Shown piece by piece: positions 1-11,400 of a stretch of 60,000 bases of DNA. Position 1 is the first letter of the stretch, and each line of letters opens with the position of its first letter. The position numbers and the translations under genes are program-made. The stretch lies in NCBI GenBank assembly GCA_037447655.1, contig JBBHKE010001275.1:64001-124000 (forward strand), written 5' to 3'. The DNA comes from Zygnema cylindricum (lineage: Eukaryota > Streptophyta > Zygnematophyceae > Zygnematales > Zygnemataceae). The notes below the pieces were generated by a model. The model ran no database searches, was not told where the DNA came from, and saw only the letters and a program-made list of their open reading frames with translations.

Positions 1-147
1 GGAACCAACCACAGCTCTGTTTTTGAGCCCAGATTTGCGCCAACTTTTTAGTGGAGATCGAGGGGGTCACGTTGCAGAATGGTCCCTCCCTGAGATAGAT
101 CCAGAACATATACTGGACGATGAAGGCAGGGTAAGCATAAATAATTC

Positions 148-178
<31 letters not shown>

Positions 179-1147
179 NNNNNNNNNNNNNNNNNNNNNN
201 NNNNNNNNNNNNNNNNNNNNNNNNNNNNNNNNNNNNNNNNNNNNNNNNNNNNNNNNNNNNNNNNNNNNNNNNNNNNNNNNNNNNNNNNNNNNNNNNNNNN
301 NNNNNNNNNNNNNNNNNNNNNNNNNNNNNNNNNNNNNNNNNNNNNNNNNNNNNNNNNNNNNNNNNNNNNNNNNNNNNNNNNNNNNNNNNNNNNNNNNNNN
401 NNNNNNNNNNNNNNNNNNNNNNNNNNNNNNNNNNNNNNNNNNNNNNNNNNNNNNNNNNNNNNNNNNNNNNNNNNNNNNNNNNNNNNNNNNNNNNNNNNNN
501 NNNNNNNNNNNNNNNNNNNNNNNNNNNNNNNNNNNNNNNNNNNNNNNNNNNNNNNNNNNNNNNNNNNNNNNNNNNNNNNNNNNNNNNNNNNNNNNNNNNN
601 NNNNNNNNNNNNNNNNNNNNNNNNNNNNNNNNNNNNNNNNNNNNNNNNNNNNNNNNNNNNNNNNNNNNNNNNNNNNNNNNNNNNNNNNNNNNNNNNNNNN
701 NNNNNNNNNNNNNNNNNNNNNNNNNNNNNNNNNNNNNNNNNNNNNNNNNNNNNNNNNNNNNNNNNNNNNNNNNNNNNNNNNNNNNNNNNNNNNNNNNNNN
801 NNNNNNNNNNNNNNNNNNNNNNNNNNNNNNNNNNNNNNNNNNNNNNNNNNNNNNNNNNNNNNNNNNNNNNNNNNNNNNNNNNNNNNNNNNNNNNNNNNNN
901 NNATTGTGAAAGACCCTTTGCCTTTTTATTTCTTTCCTTTCTTTCTATTGGACAGCCTACCACTCCTCCGCCCCCTTGCAAAACGTGCCGGAAAGTGTTA
1001 AGGTTAAGGGACTCGAGACACAGCTGTAGCAGTTGCGGTCGCCTGTTTTGCAACGAATGCAGCAGCAGTAAAATTACTGTTGAGGAATTGGGACACCGGA
1101 ATCCCGTCCGGGTATGTGCCGACTGTTTAGATTCTCGACAAGTCCAA
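1..1147 (+). CDS. C-terminal exons of a BEACH-WD40-FYVE (ALFY/WDFY3-like) protein, 5' truncated
   Basis: Two exons of a gene entering from the left edge. Exon 1 (to 130, donor gtaagc) encodes a last WD40-like blade containing LFSGDRGGHVAEWSLPEID and ending in DDEGR. Exon 2 (956-1147, acceptor ggacag, likely donor gtaaga) encodes a FYVE-type zinc finger: CKTC, RHSCSSCG, FCNEC, VRVCADC. Both joins are phase 0. The order blade, short acidic linker, FYVE finger close to the C-terminus is that of animal WDFY3/ALFY, a scaffold binding PI3P membranes in selective autophagy; this is recalled family knowledge. The finger carries RHSCSSC where the canonical FYVE basic patch is R(R/K)HHCR, so PI3P affinity may be reduced. 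The frame stays open past 1147 to a stop at 1342, through a CT repeat; either that is read-through into an intron or the real tail. WDFY1/2-type proteins are the alternative. Confidence 0.72.
152..178. repeat. (CT)n microsatellite
   Basis: Uninterrupted CT dinucleotides lie inside the intron and run directly into the unsequenced gap, so the gap probably reflects an assembly failure at this repeat. Confidence 0.95.
179..902. other. assembly gap (N run)
   Basis: 724 unknown bases within the intron of the FYVE gene. An open frame drawn through it is meaningless. Confidence 1.
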
Positions 1148-1342
1148 GTAAGACACATCACTAGGGGCCCGTCTATCGCATCTTCTCCTCCTCTCTCTCT
1201 CTCTCTCCCTCATCAACTCTCATCCGGTACGACCCTTTTGAGACCGACGAAGAGCATCGCACAACAGAAAAAACGAAACCTTTTGATTCGGTCCCCAGGT
1301 ACGGCTGTTAGTTCGAATTTTGGACAAACAGGTGCTTCCTGA

Positions 1343-4300
1343 TTTTTGTACAGCTAAAATTCTTTTTCCAGAAAATCCTCTTCATTGGGTCTCCTTCTTG
1401 TTTCTCCTCACTCTTTCTTTTTCTCTCTCCCTCTCTACCCATCATTATTATTGCATTATTAACAATAGATTCCTAATATTAAAATATTTCCTTCTCTGTA
1501 AGCATATGCCAAGAAATATTATGTTCGTCACTTAACATTTTTACCCATCAAATTCTCTAACTCATGAATATCTTTACCATCCTCCTCTCCGAAGTACACT
1601 CCTATAAATAACTTGATTTTTTTTGTAACATCCTTGCAAATTTCATCTCATTGTTAGTTTTAACTTTATTTGCCATTATGTACCATTGGTCTGTCAAATT
1701 AGGTTTTTATCCATTTTGTTTTCGAATGGATTCTAAAAAGTAGATTGTTGAACACCTTTTTTGTTCGATTTAAAGCAGGTCTGGTTTCTTCTTTTGCAGT
1801 TTATTTTTTAGATATGAGTTGATAATAGCAATCCTGTCCATTGATAGTGTAGACTCAGCTAGTAAACAATTTAAGGAAGAAACCTGCGTATTTTTGGCGG
1901 GCTTTATTTATTTTACTGAATATGGTCAACCTTGAGTTTTACAATTTTCTTTCAAACGTCCTATTTCGGTACTCGAAGCTTTGTCATATGGCCAAAACTG
2001 ACAAATAATTGTGGCCTATCGACTGTCGTGGTCAATTCTTGACATGTGATGACAGTTCAAGATTGGTACCAAGTTTGTCATGGAGGTGTATAACAGAAAG
2101 CACCTTTTAGGCAGTTACCTATTTTTAGTTATCATTTACCTTTTTAGATATCATTTACCTACCCTTCTATGTTTTTGCATTACTTCCTCTCTCAATTTCT
2201 TTTTTTGAACAAGCTCGTTTACATTTCCTTCTGTCTTTTCTTCTCGTGTCATATCACGTTGTCACATTTTGTCACATTCTATCCTGTCCCATTCCGTCCT
2301 CTCCCATCACATTTTGTCTGGTCATGTTCTTGTTAGAAAACAATTTGCTTGGCTGCTAATGCAATGAATTGCTCATGTAATGCCTGTTGCTGGACATTGT
2401 AACTGTCATAGCTTGCATAAATGCTAGAAGAAGTGCTTGAATAAGCTATGAGCTGCTACGTCATACAGACTGCTTCAGCAGATTGTAGTGCTTTCGGGGC
2501 GCGCTTCCCAGAGTAATAAGTCATATGATTTCCCACAATTTTGGAAGAAAATTCAGTGTTCCCCACTCATTCCTATTCCAACTTTGATTTGAAAACTCAC
2601 AAGTACACTATATTACTTTCTGAACCGCAAGCAAGTACAAAAGAAAATTTCCCTATCGATGATATTTTACACCCGACTTCAGGGGGGAAGAACAGAACAT
2701 TTTTGGTTCGCTTTATGCCCTTGTGCACTATTCAAACAAATTTAACCAAAAGTTGACTCAAAGTAATTGGCCATATAGCACACTTGCAATATCTCCTCTT
2801 CGCGGTTGTTGAAGTGATCAGTTCTGAGAAGAGTGATTGTCGGTAGGCACATCCACAGCAAAAAACTTGTCAATAGCAGTGACAGGGGAAGCTAAACATT
2901 CTCATGCCAATGAGTGCAGATTTTACAGATAAATCGTATGAAATTATGAAATCATATAAATCATTGGATTGCAAGTTAGTTTGGAGTCAATAACACAAAC
3001 ACACCATTGCATGCTGTACTACTTTGTCTCAAAAGCCCGTAACATCAACAGTCATGTTTTAACAGTCAATTAGTCAGTTCTCAAAACAAGCTTTAGTGTG
3101 AATTCTGCAGCCAAAGTCTGACTACACTTGCCATAGTAGTTGCAAAACTCACAAAGATGCATAGATAAAGGTCAAGCTCTCTGCCTGGCCACGTTTCTGC
3201 TTTGCTACTATGTGTAACCGCTTCAGTTCTATGTCCTGGCCACCTCTGTGACACTAGAGGTATGCAAAATAGCAGCTTCAGCATTTTTATAATTTTGACA
3301 TTCCCACTTTTTACAAACATTAAACATTCCTGTTTGTCGAGAGTGTGAGTAAACCACATCAATGCACAAAAAAAGCCTGCTATTATATAAGCGCCTTAAA
3401 GGTCACTAAAAGACACTGTAACTGTGTTAACAGAGTTTAAAAAAGCCCTTAGGTAAGATGACCACTATTTCAAAGTTACTAAGTTTGATTATCCATGACG
3501 GTAAATACCTCCACATATAAAAAAAAAAATCAATATTCCGCAGAAAAGATGTAATTCAAAAACCCAAACGATAATATATTGACTTTCAGCATTCAAATGT
3601 ATTTCAACATCTGAGAAGTATCCAGTGCATAGTAACATATAAATTAATGTCTACAGGCTTACTTTCCAAGAGTAGTAGGTCTGCAAAATTAAAACAGGCT
3701 CAACAAACAACTATTACGAAACTAAAAGTACCAAAAATAAAAGACACAAAAGTGACATCACTGGTGAGAAAATACGAAGACATTGATAACTCTAAAAGGT
3801 CTCATATCAAATATGAATGGTAGAGGAAGAAATGCCTTTAAACACCCGATAGCAACTACAGCGGTAATACATTCATTACCTTATTTTCCATTTTTTTTTT
3901 CCATTTTCGAGAGTTCCAAGCTTTTGACTTGTAATTCTTAGATTAGCATGAAGTTATAAATTAGAGCAGAATGAGAAACTATAAACTTTTTTTTATTAAT
4001 TTCCAACCCGTCTCCACAAAATTCAACGCAGCTTCGGACAGTGAATTTTAATTTAAAAGATCCTTTTACAAAAAGGTCCACATTAAAAAAAAACAAAAAA
4101 AACAAACAAAAACAAAAAAGACAACAATAAAACAAAAACAAAAGAACAAATGAAAAAAAAGTACTGTGAAACAGACAACTCTGAATATGCTGAAGGATTT
4201 TAGATGTACAAGAAAGACCCACCTTCTACACCCGCAAAAAATGAACCTCCGGTAGAAAAATGAAACTGCTATTTTGTACAAAATACGATTCAAAGTAAAT

Positions 4301-4949
4301 AATAAACTTTATAAATTACATTAAAGTTAAAATCCAAACAGTTTTTTCAATATATGATTCACAGAACAACAACATGGATGCTGTTGTCAAAAAATCCCTA
4401 AAAAACACCTTAAAAAAAACTCCATTAAAAAGAGGTTTTACATTCCTTCCATTTTTTCCATGTATGATTCACACAAACAAAATGGATGCTCTTAAAAATA
4501 AAACCTATTATTTGTTGAAATCCGAAAGTCTTGTCGTAATTTTAAATTTTCTATTGAACACAAAATATTCAAATCTAGTGAAAATCTTGTAACCCAAACA
4601 TTAATTAGATTAGACTAGATCCATAACTACACCGTGAACCGTTAGTGAAAATAATGGCTTAAAAAATAATGGCCATTTAAATCAACTTTTTTCTTTAAAG
4701 AAAAATGTCCAATTTTCAATTACAGAACGCCATATGAAAGGTAATCATCTTACATAAGAGTTTTTTGAGCATTTTTTTACCCCAAAAAAAGGAAAGAATC
4801 TCACCTTACCATCGCAACTGCAGCATTAAAAGTCCGAAAGTGTGCACAGAGAAAAGTGGATTTGAAGTCAGAAAAACAAAAAACCTAATAAAATTAACAC
4901 AATAGACATTTTATTTGAAGTTCTTTTGACCTCTCAACCGTTGAATTAC
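1343..4949. other. intergenic, no gene recognised
   Basis: AT-rich sequence with only short open frames lacking domains or splice context. It holds weak local repetition of tgtcacatt/tcccat words near 2250-2330, an imperfect duplication at 4342-4505, and one solitary TIR end at 4630 (TA then caccgtgaacc) resembling the TA-flanked element family described below. Confidence 0.6.
4342..4505 (+). repeat. two imperfect ~55-base repeats spaced about 110 bases
   Basis: The stretch 4342-4396 (tttttcaa, atgattcacaga, atggatgctg) recurs at 4452-4505 (ttttttcca, atgattcacaca, atggatgctc). It is short, diverged and has no coding support. Confidence 0.5.
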
Positions 4950-5800
4950 CCTGGTTTTGCATTTGTAATACTTAAAAACCTGGTTCTAAAAAATGGACAT
5001 AACGACGTACTTTTAGTGGTTTTCTGGATAAAAACCTTCAACATTATTAATAGAGATAGTTTCCTTTTTCTTACTTCCGTGGAAAATCTCCCTCTCCCTC
5101 TCCATCTCCCTTCCCCTCCGCCTTCACCCCCGCCGCCCCCCAGCCCACCCCCTCTCTCCCCCCCCGTCCCCCCCTCCTGACTTTCCCTTCCCCTCTTCCT
5201 TCTCCCTCCCTCTCCCTCTCCCTCCCCCTCTCCCTCTCCCTCCTCCCACTCCCCACCCCTCTCTCCCTCCCCCTCTCCTCACGCCTCTCTCCCTCCCTCT
5301 CCCTCTCCCTCTCCCCCTCCCCCTCTCTATCTCCCTTTCCTCTTCCTTTCCCCCACTGTCTCTCTCACTGGCTCCTCTTCCATATCCCCCCTATCCTCTC
5401 TCAATCTCTCCCTCCCTCTCTTGCTCCTCTTCTTTTCCTCCACTGTCCTCTCCCTCGCTGTTCACTTTCTCTCGCTGCATCCTATCCTTTCCCCCGCTGT
5501 TCTCTCTGTCACTTGCTACCTCCTCTTCCTTTACCCTGATGTCCTCTCTCTCTCCCGCTATCTCCTCTTCCTTTCTCCCGCTGTCGTCTCTCTCTCCCAC
5601 TACCTTCCCTTCCATTCTCTCGTTGTTTCCACCTCTCCCCTGTGACACCTTCTCCCCTAAGCCCACCGTTTCTTTTCTCCTTCTCTCCAGCTGCCCCCTC
5701 TCCCACTATCCTGCTAAACCTTCTCACGTACTGTCCCCTTCCCCCCTCTTGTGTTGGCCTATCTCTTCTCTCCCTCCACTCCCACAGGCAGGGAGAGGGG
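4950..5800. repeat. polypyrimidine low-complexity tract (ccctctn variants)
   Basis: From about 5085 to 5790 the + strand is almost purely C and T, with ccctct hexamer-like runs and scattered interruptions. Open frames predicted on both strands here are products of composition (S/L/P-rich one way, E/R/G-rich the other). Confidence 0.85.
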
Positions 5801-8478
5801 ACGGGAAAGAGGAAGGTGGACGGACGGCTGATTCTCAATAGAAGATGGAATCAGCAATTGTAAATTTGGTCACAAAAATTTGTGTGACACGTTAGTCGCT
5901 TTGATAAAAAAATGGTGCACAATCAAAGAAGTAAGTTGTGGTGATCTGGTTAGACGTCACATAAACAGACGTCACATCATCATATTTGCTCCAAAGGTGA
6001 CAATTTTACTTTTGTCAGTTTTTTCACTGAAAGACCTACATGTGGAATAAAAAAACGTCCAACGCTGTGATGTCATGACGCGTGCAGTTCCAAGCGGTGA
6101 AACACAACATTTTGGATCAGCTTTTCAATTTTTTTGCGATTTGCCAAACAAGGTCACGCCTCAAAAAAAAATGTCACGTGTAGGTCACGGCGTTACCTAC
6201 ATGAGAACATAAAAAGTACATTTTTAAAGTATTTTTTTATGGTTTTTGTTCAGACTTGAAGAGAAGTTCACGGTGTCATCGACCCAAAAGTTTGGTCGAT
6301 ACCAAATTTTTGGACAAAACCAGGTTTAGTGTTAAACATTGCACATGAATGCAGTACACATCCAGTAGCAAAAGAAGTTGTGGGAAAAAGAAGCGTTCGA
6401 TGCTTCAAGCAATTTATCCCATTAAGCCAACAGGAAAGAACTTTTACGAACCAAGTACACCATGAATTTTCTAGCTTTCAAGAAAACTTTTCCCTTAAAG
6501 GTTTTCAAAAATGCTTCTAAAAGGCAGCACCACATTTCCTAATGCCTTGGTTATAAGTTTTCCCAAATTTCCCATAATAGAGGTTACTCTTAATTTCCTT
6601 ACAGAGCTACAGAGCCTCCAAACTGACCTTTCGAAGGCTTTCAGCATGCAAATTGTCCATACTTGACCAAGAAACAAAAAATAAATAAGACTACTAAGTG
6701 CCCCAAGAATAGTTGTACTGCCCTGTAACGAGTGTCACGCCATTCTGGCACATTTTCAACGAATTGTTTCATTACTGGTTTAATAATGGCTTAGACAGTT
6801 TACATTACTTATAATTAACAACAATAAAGTTGTTGCCCTGCTTTTAGGGATTTTAAGGGTAATTCAATCTTCTAATACCAAAATCAAGTAAAAGAAGCGT
6901 TTGACATTAAATTTATCAGTATGAATGAAAGCCTCCTTTTTTGTCTTTCTTTTTGTTTTAATTTGTCTGTTTTGATTTGTTTTGTTTTATTTTGTTTTGT
7001 TTTGTTTTGTTTTGTTAAGTTTTTGCTTTCTGTTTTTTTGTCTTTTTTTTGCTTTTATTTGAGAACATTAAGACTCGGGGGGAAATTAACAAAAAGACCC
7101 TTAAATTTCTCGTAAACAACTCATTTTCTGAAATTTATCAATTTTGAGCTAATTAGCTTTTTTTTTTTAAACTATTAGAATGTTCGTGAAGAGAATCTCA
7201 GCATACCCGCAACAGAAGTAGGAAAGAGGATTCCGTACTTCAAGAGCTCCTGCCTCACAAGATTTGAGTCGAAAGAGATATTTTGGGAAGTTTGTCGACT
7301 TCCAGGAAGTGAAGACCATACTCGATACAAAAACGTTAAGGCTCCGACCAAGAAGAGGCGCCTCAAGAAAGGTGTCCTCTCGGAAAGCACAAAAAAACAT
7401 GAGCCAGTCAGCTGTGAGAGAGGCAATACTTCCTGGTTCAGAACCTCCTGGAAAAAGGGAGAAGTCATTACCTTTAAACAGAAAACTAGCATAAACTAAA
7501 AGGCATTAATGGCCAAATCAATATTCCCATCCATCCCCGTTTCATCCCATCTTTTCAACCCAATTTTCCATCCCATTTTACTCATCCCATCTTTTCATCT
7601 CCTTCAAATGAAGAAGCCATGCTCTATTATGTGATTGGTCCATTGCTGGCTTTATAAAAACATTTTTTTTATCTTCACTATTTGACCCCTACGATTGAAG
7701 TCATCCTGTACTCTCAATCGCAAATCCTCGTGTAGCTCCTTATTTCCGACTACCCTGCTGCAAAAAAAGGAAACCGAGGCTACATTATGCTTTTCATTCA
7801 AAAAATTGGTGATTAAACCCGCCCTCTTTGGGTGCCTATAACTATCTTTCTTTCCAAAGCTTTAGCACAATTTGTGAGAGTCAGTTTCAACTTTCCCAAA
7901 TTGCAGATAACTTGATTATTTTGTTGATCCTCCTCCAATGCCTTGGTGGACTTTGAGAAACGAAAATGACCAACAAAATTTTTGTATGAGGAACAGGTAC
8001 AGGCCGTTCAATTGTAGCTGCCATGCTCGTAGATAAACTCTCTCAAGCCTACTTTACTTCTAAAAGCCGTCATACCCGCTGCTTTGTTGCCATACTCATC
8101 TTTCCATTTATTCGTCACACAACCCCCCTCACACAGAACATTCTCAAAGTCTGGGGCACAGCAAGCCCTTGTGTTGATGAAGTGGTCCAACATTGTCATG
8201 TAATCTCCACTTTAAAAGATGTTTGACAGGGGAGTGGACGAATTTAATACCCGGCAAACGACAAAAACGCAGAAACTACCTCTCAATAACGTGTTCGTTT
8301 CTGGTCAGTTGTTTGCTCTGAGCTCATTTGCCCATATGCTGACTTCTGAGCATACATATAGGCCTGCAGGGACAAAAAATGAACCCTTTTAGGAGAGCAG
8401 ACGATGTGGTATTGCAGAAGAACTAGAAACTGGCATACACACGAACAGCAAGGAAAGGGTTTTCAAGTTTTAAAAGAT
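5801..8478. other. intergenic, with one candidate exon
   Basis: Contains a tttttg/ttttg pentamer repeat at about 6975-7016, atcccat-type degenerate repeats at about 7525-7610, and the candidate exon at 7178-7495 described separately. Nothing else was recognised. Confidence 0.5.
7178..7495 (+). other. candidate terminal exon, unknown protein
   Basis: A frame with no ATG stays open for 105 codons from directly after an acceptor-like ctattag to a TAA at 7493-7495. It reads NVREENLSIPATEVGKR at the start and carries a basic stretch KAPTKKRRLKK and two WKK/W-containing motifs near the end. No domain is recognised and no 5' exons could be joined to it. It may be chance, an exon of an unrecognised gene, or relic transposon sequence. 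Confidence 0.2.
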
Positions 8479-11400
8479 TTAGCTCAAGAGTTTTGCGGCT
8501 TTAAGGGTAGAATAAAGACATATGAGAGAGAGGGCACTGAGACGTGCCTGGCGCTCAAGCTCAGTGGCAAATGAAGGCTGACCAAAAGCGCTGACAGCAG
8601 AACGCTTCCGTTCAGTCTCCTCTCCAGAAAGACCAGGGGGCTGTACCCAAGCCATTTACATAGAGTCAGAAGCAAAATAGTGGCCCATCATAATAGCTCT
8701 GGATGATGCTTAGTTTTCTGCAAACACTTCCTTATATTATGTTATAATACATCCATTTGCTTATAACAACAACATGGCAACTTCAGTGTAGAAAAGCTAT
8801 TACTGAATCAAGGAGGTTCCAACACCACAACTAATTAAATGGTTTGGCAAGTTTAGGTGGGATCACTGAATGAAACTGACCCTGCGAACATATTGGCCAG
8901 TTCTACAGTGGTGATAACCAAACATGGCCAAATTAGAAAAACTACATAAAGTAAACTCTCATTCGACACCCTCACAGTGATACAATTAAGCGACGTATAT
9001 TTGTGTGATAAAACATTTTTAAAAATAAATGTATGTACCTGGTAGTCAGAAGCAGTCGTCTGTTCCTGACTGCCATAAGCCTGCTGGGTGTAGTCGATTG
9101 CTGCAGATTCAGAAGCAGTCCCAGCTTCTCCCTAGACAAGTCCAAGAAAAGAAGTTGAGAAAAAAAACCTCACTACCAGTTTATCTGTATCCAATACATG
9201 GATAACTAGTGCAATCAAGTCGCTAATAGCAAGAACATTGTTCACAAACAGGCAAGTCCCATACTAACCGCCAAACCACGCAGTTTCCAAGTTGTTTTCA
9301 CTTGATGAATGAAAAGAACAAAGGGACTTTATAAATTTTAGGAATTTTGCATCATTTCTTTGGATTGAACTGCAATTTCCTACTTCTCAATGAACGGCGC
9401 AAAGAAACTGAATTTGATCATGTAATCCTGTGTGTACTAGCTTGTGTATATAACCTAAAGGTTTCCTATGTGGCTCCTCGATTTTTATTGTTCTTCAGTT
9501 GAATTTGGCAAATTTTTCGTATACAGACACCATTTTTTTCTAGGGTCTGGTCGTGTCCTTCATGTGGGGTGATGGATTTATTTTTGCTATTGGGTATAAC
9601 AACTAAGTCCAGGCCGTTTGTTCCAGGACACTTTGGAAATTGAACTTTGCCCAAACTATTTTCTAGTGTTGTGAATCGGTAGCCAATTACCGATTACCGA
9701 TAACCGATATGTCCCTTTTTTTGGCCTACCGATAATCGATATTTGGCACAATATATCAATACCGGTGTTATTGCGCTAAAAAACCAAAATTTATCAATAT
9801 CGATTTTTTGTCGCAATAACACCAGTTCGATAACTATCAGCGATAATTGTACGGTTTACTCCGTACATCTGTTCAGTTACTCCGTTGTACTGAACCGCCA
9901 TTCTGCCGTTATACAGAGTACAGAACAGATTGTCATATGTGGCATGCCACGCTATATAGAGAAAAAGATAGCATACAGTATATTATAAAGTACTACTATA
10001 TAGCGTACTATATTTTTTTTCACTTATCGCCTATAAGGAATTTGTTGGTCTCGGAGTGATATATCAGGACACCTCACCGTTCGATAACCGATAACTATCC
10101 ATATCGCTTTTATTGCAATAAGTTTTTTACCGATACACAACACTACTATTTACCATACTTTTCCTGCCTGGAATATGTAAAATTCAATATTACCTTGTTC
10201 TTATGGTTCCATAAAAAGCTGAGAATGTGTCCATGTGGTAACTATTGCAAATAAGTTAAACAACTGTTCCTCAACAGTAACAATGGCATGGCTGTCATAT
10301 AAACGGCGCATCCTTAAACTAAGCTTATTATCAAATGTGCATGTCCTCTTAAGCAGGATGTCAAATCTCAGGGACAGAGAAAAATCTTTGTTGATAATAT
10401 GTGATACTTCAATTCCATTTATTTAGTTTTCTTTTTGACATCTGTCGACAATATCTGATACAAAATACTTACAATTTAAACCAAATAACTACACCGTAAA
10501 TCGCTATTAGCGTTAAGAAATAATTAGTGTAAAAAAACAATTAGTGTTATTAACTCTAATTTGGGTTCAAGGCCTTCAGTCAAGAAAAAATTAACTTTGA
10601 TTTCGGCATAACTCTAATTTCGGTACATTTTTCCCAGAGTGTAGCCACTATAGCCTGTGTTCACATAGTCGACGTTTGAACATGTGAGAACAGGTTTAGC
10701 GTGATTTTCCCCCGTCTTTAATCACTGGGAATCAAATCTGAGTGCGCTTTTTCGTGTCGACGCACTCACTTTCGCGTGTCGACGCCTTTATCTGACACTC
10801 TTCCCGATTGTAAGAAATAACGAATAGTTCTAGTACAGACTGACACATTACGTACACTACACTATTTAAAAACAGTCCAAATTAGAGTTATTAACGCTAA
10901 TTAAACAGTACTTATATTGGCGTAAAAAAATAATTAGAGTAATTAATTCTATTTTAGGTTCGAGGGTCAAAATTTGGGGGCGGCCGAATTAGCGTTATTA
11001 ACGCTAATCGCGATTCACGGTGTACTTTATCACAAACAAATTTTATCAGGCAGGGATATTGTACTCAGTTATGCATTATTCCGAGGACCACAAACAGCTC
11101 TTAACGTGCTCAAAACACTGCCGCCATATGCAGAAAAATGTATACACAGAAATCATACACTGATAATAGCTGTTCTCGTCATCTTACTGGAATACTCACT
11201 TAGATCATCCATAGATAAAGAGAATTCAATTTACTTCAAAAAGAAAATGAAAACAGTCCACAAAAGGTAAAACAGATTGGTATGGGACAGTTAGTTTGCA
11301 TGAAGAGAACACATAAAGTCCTGGATGTCATACCAAAAAGAACATTAAAATAACTGAGCCAGCCCCCAGATTAGATTAAAGAATCTTACTGAATACTGCT

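Noticed and set aside
23-1342. 439-residue open frame across the N gap
   Set aside because: Most of it is unknown bases; splice sites at 130/956 explain the two coding ends.
5071-5863. Overlapping frames on both strands in the pyrimidine tract
   Set aside because: Composition artefact of CT-rich DNA; no ATG-to-stop frame has domain-like content.
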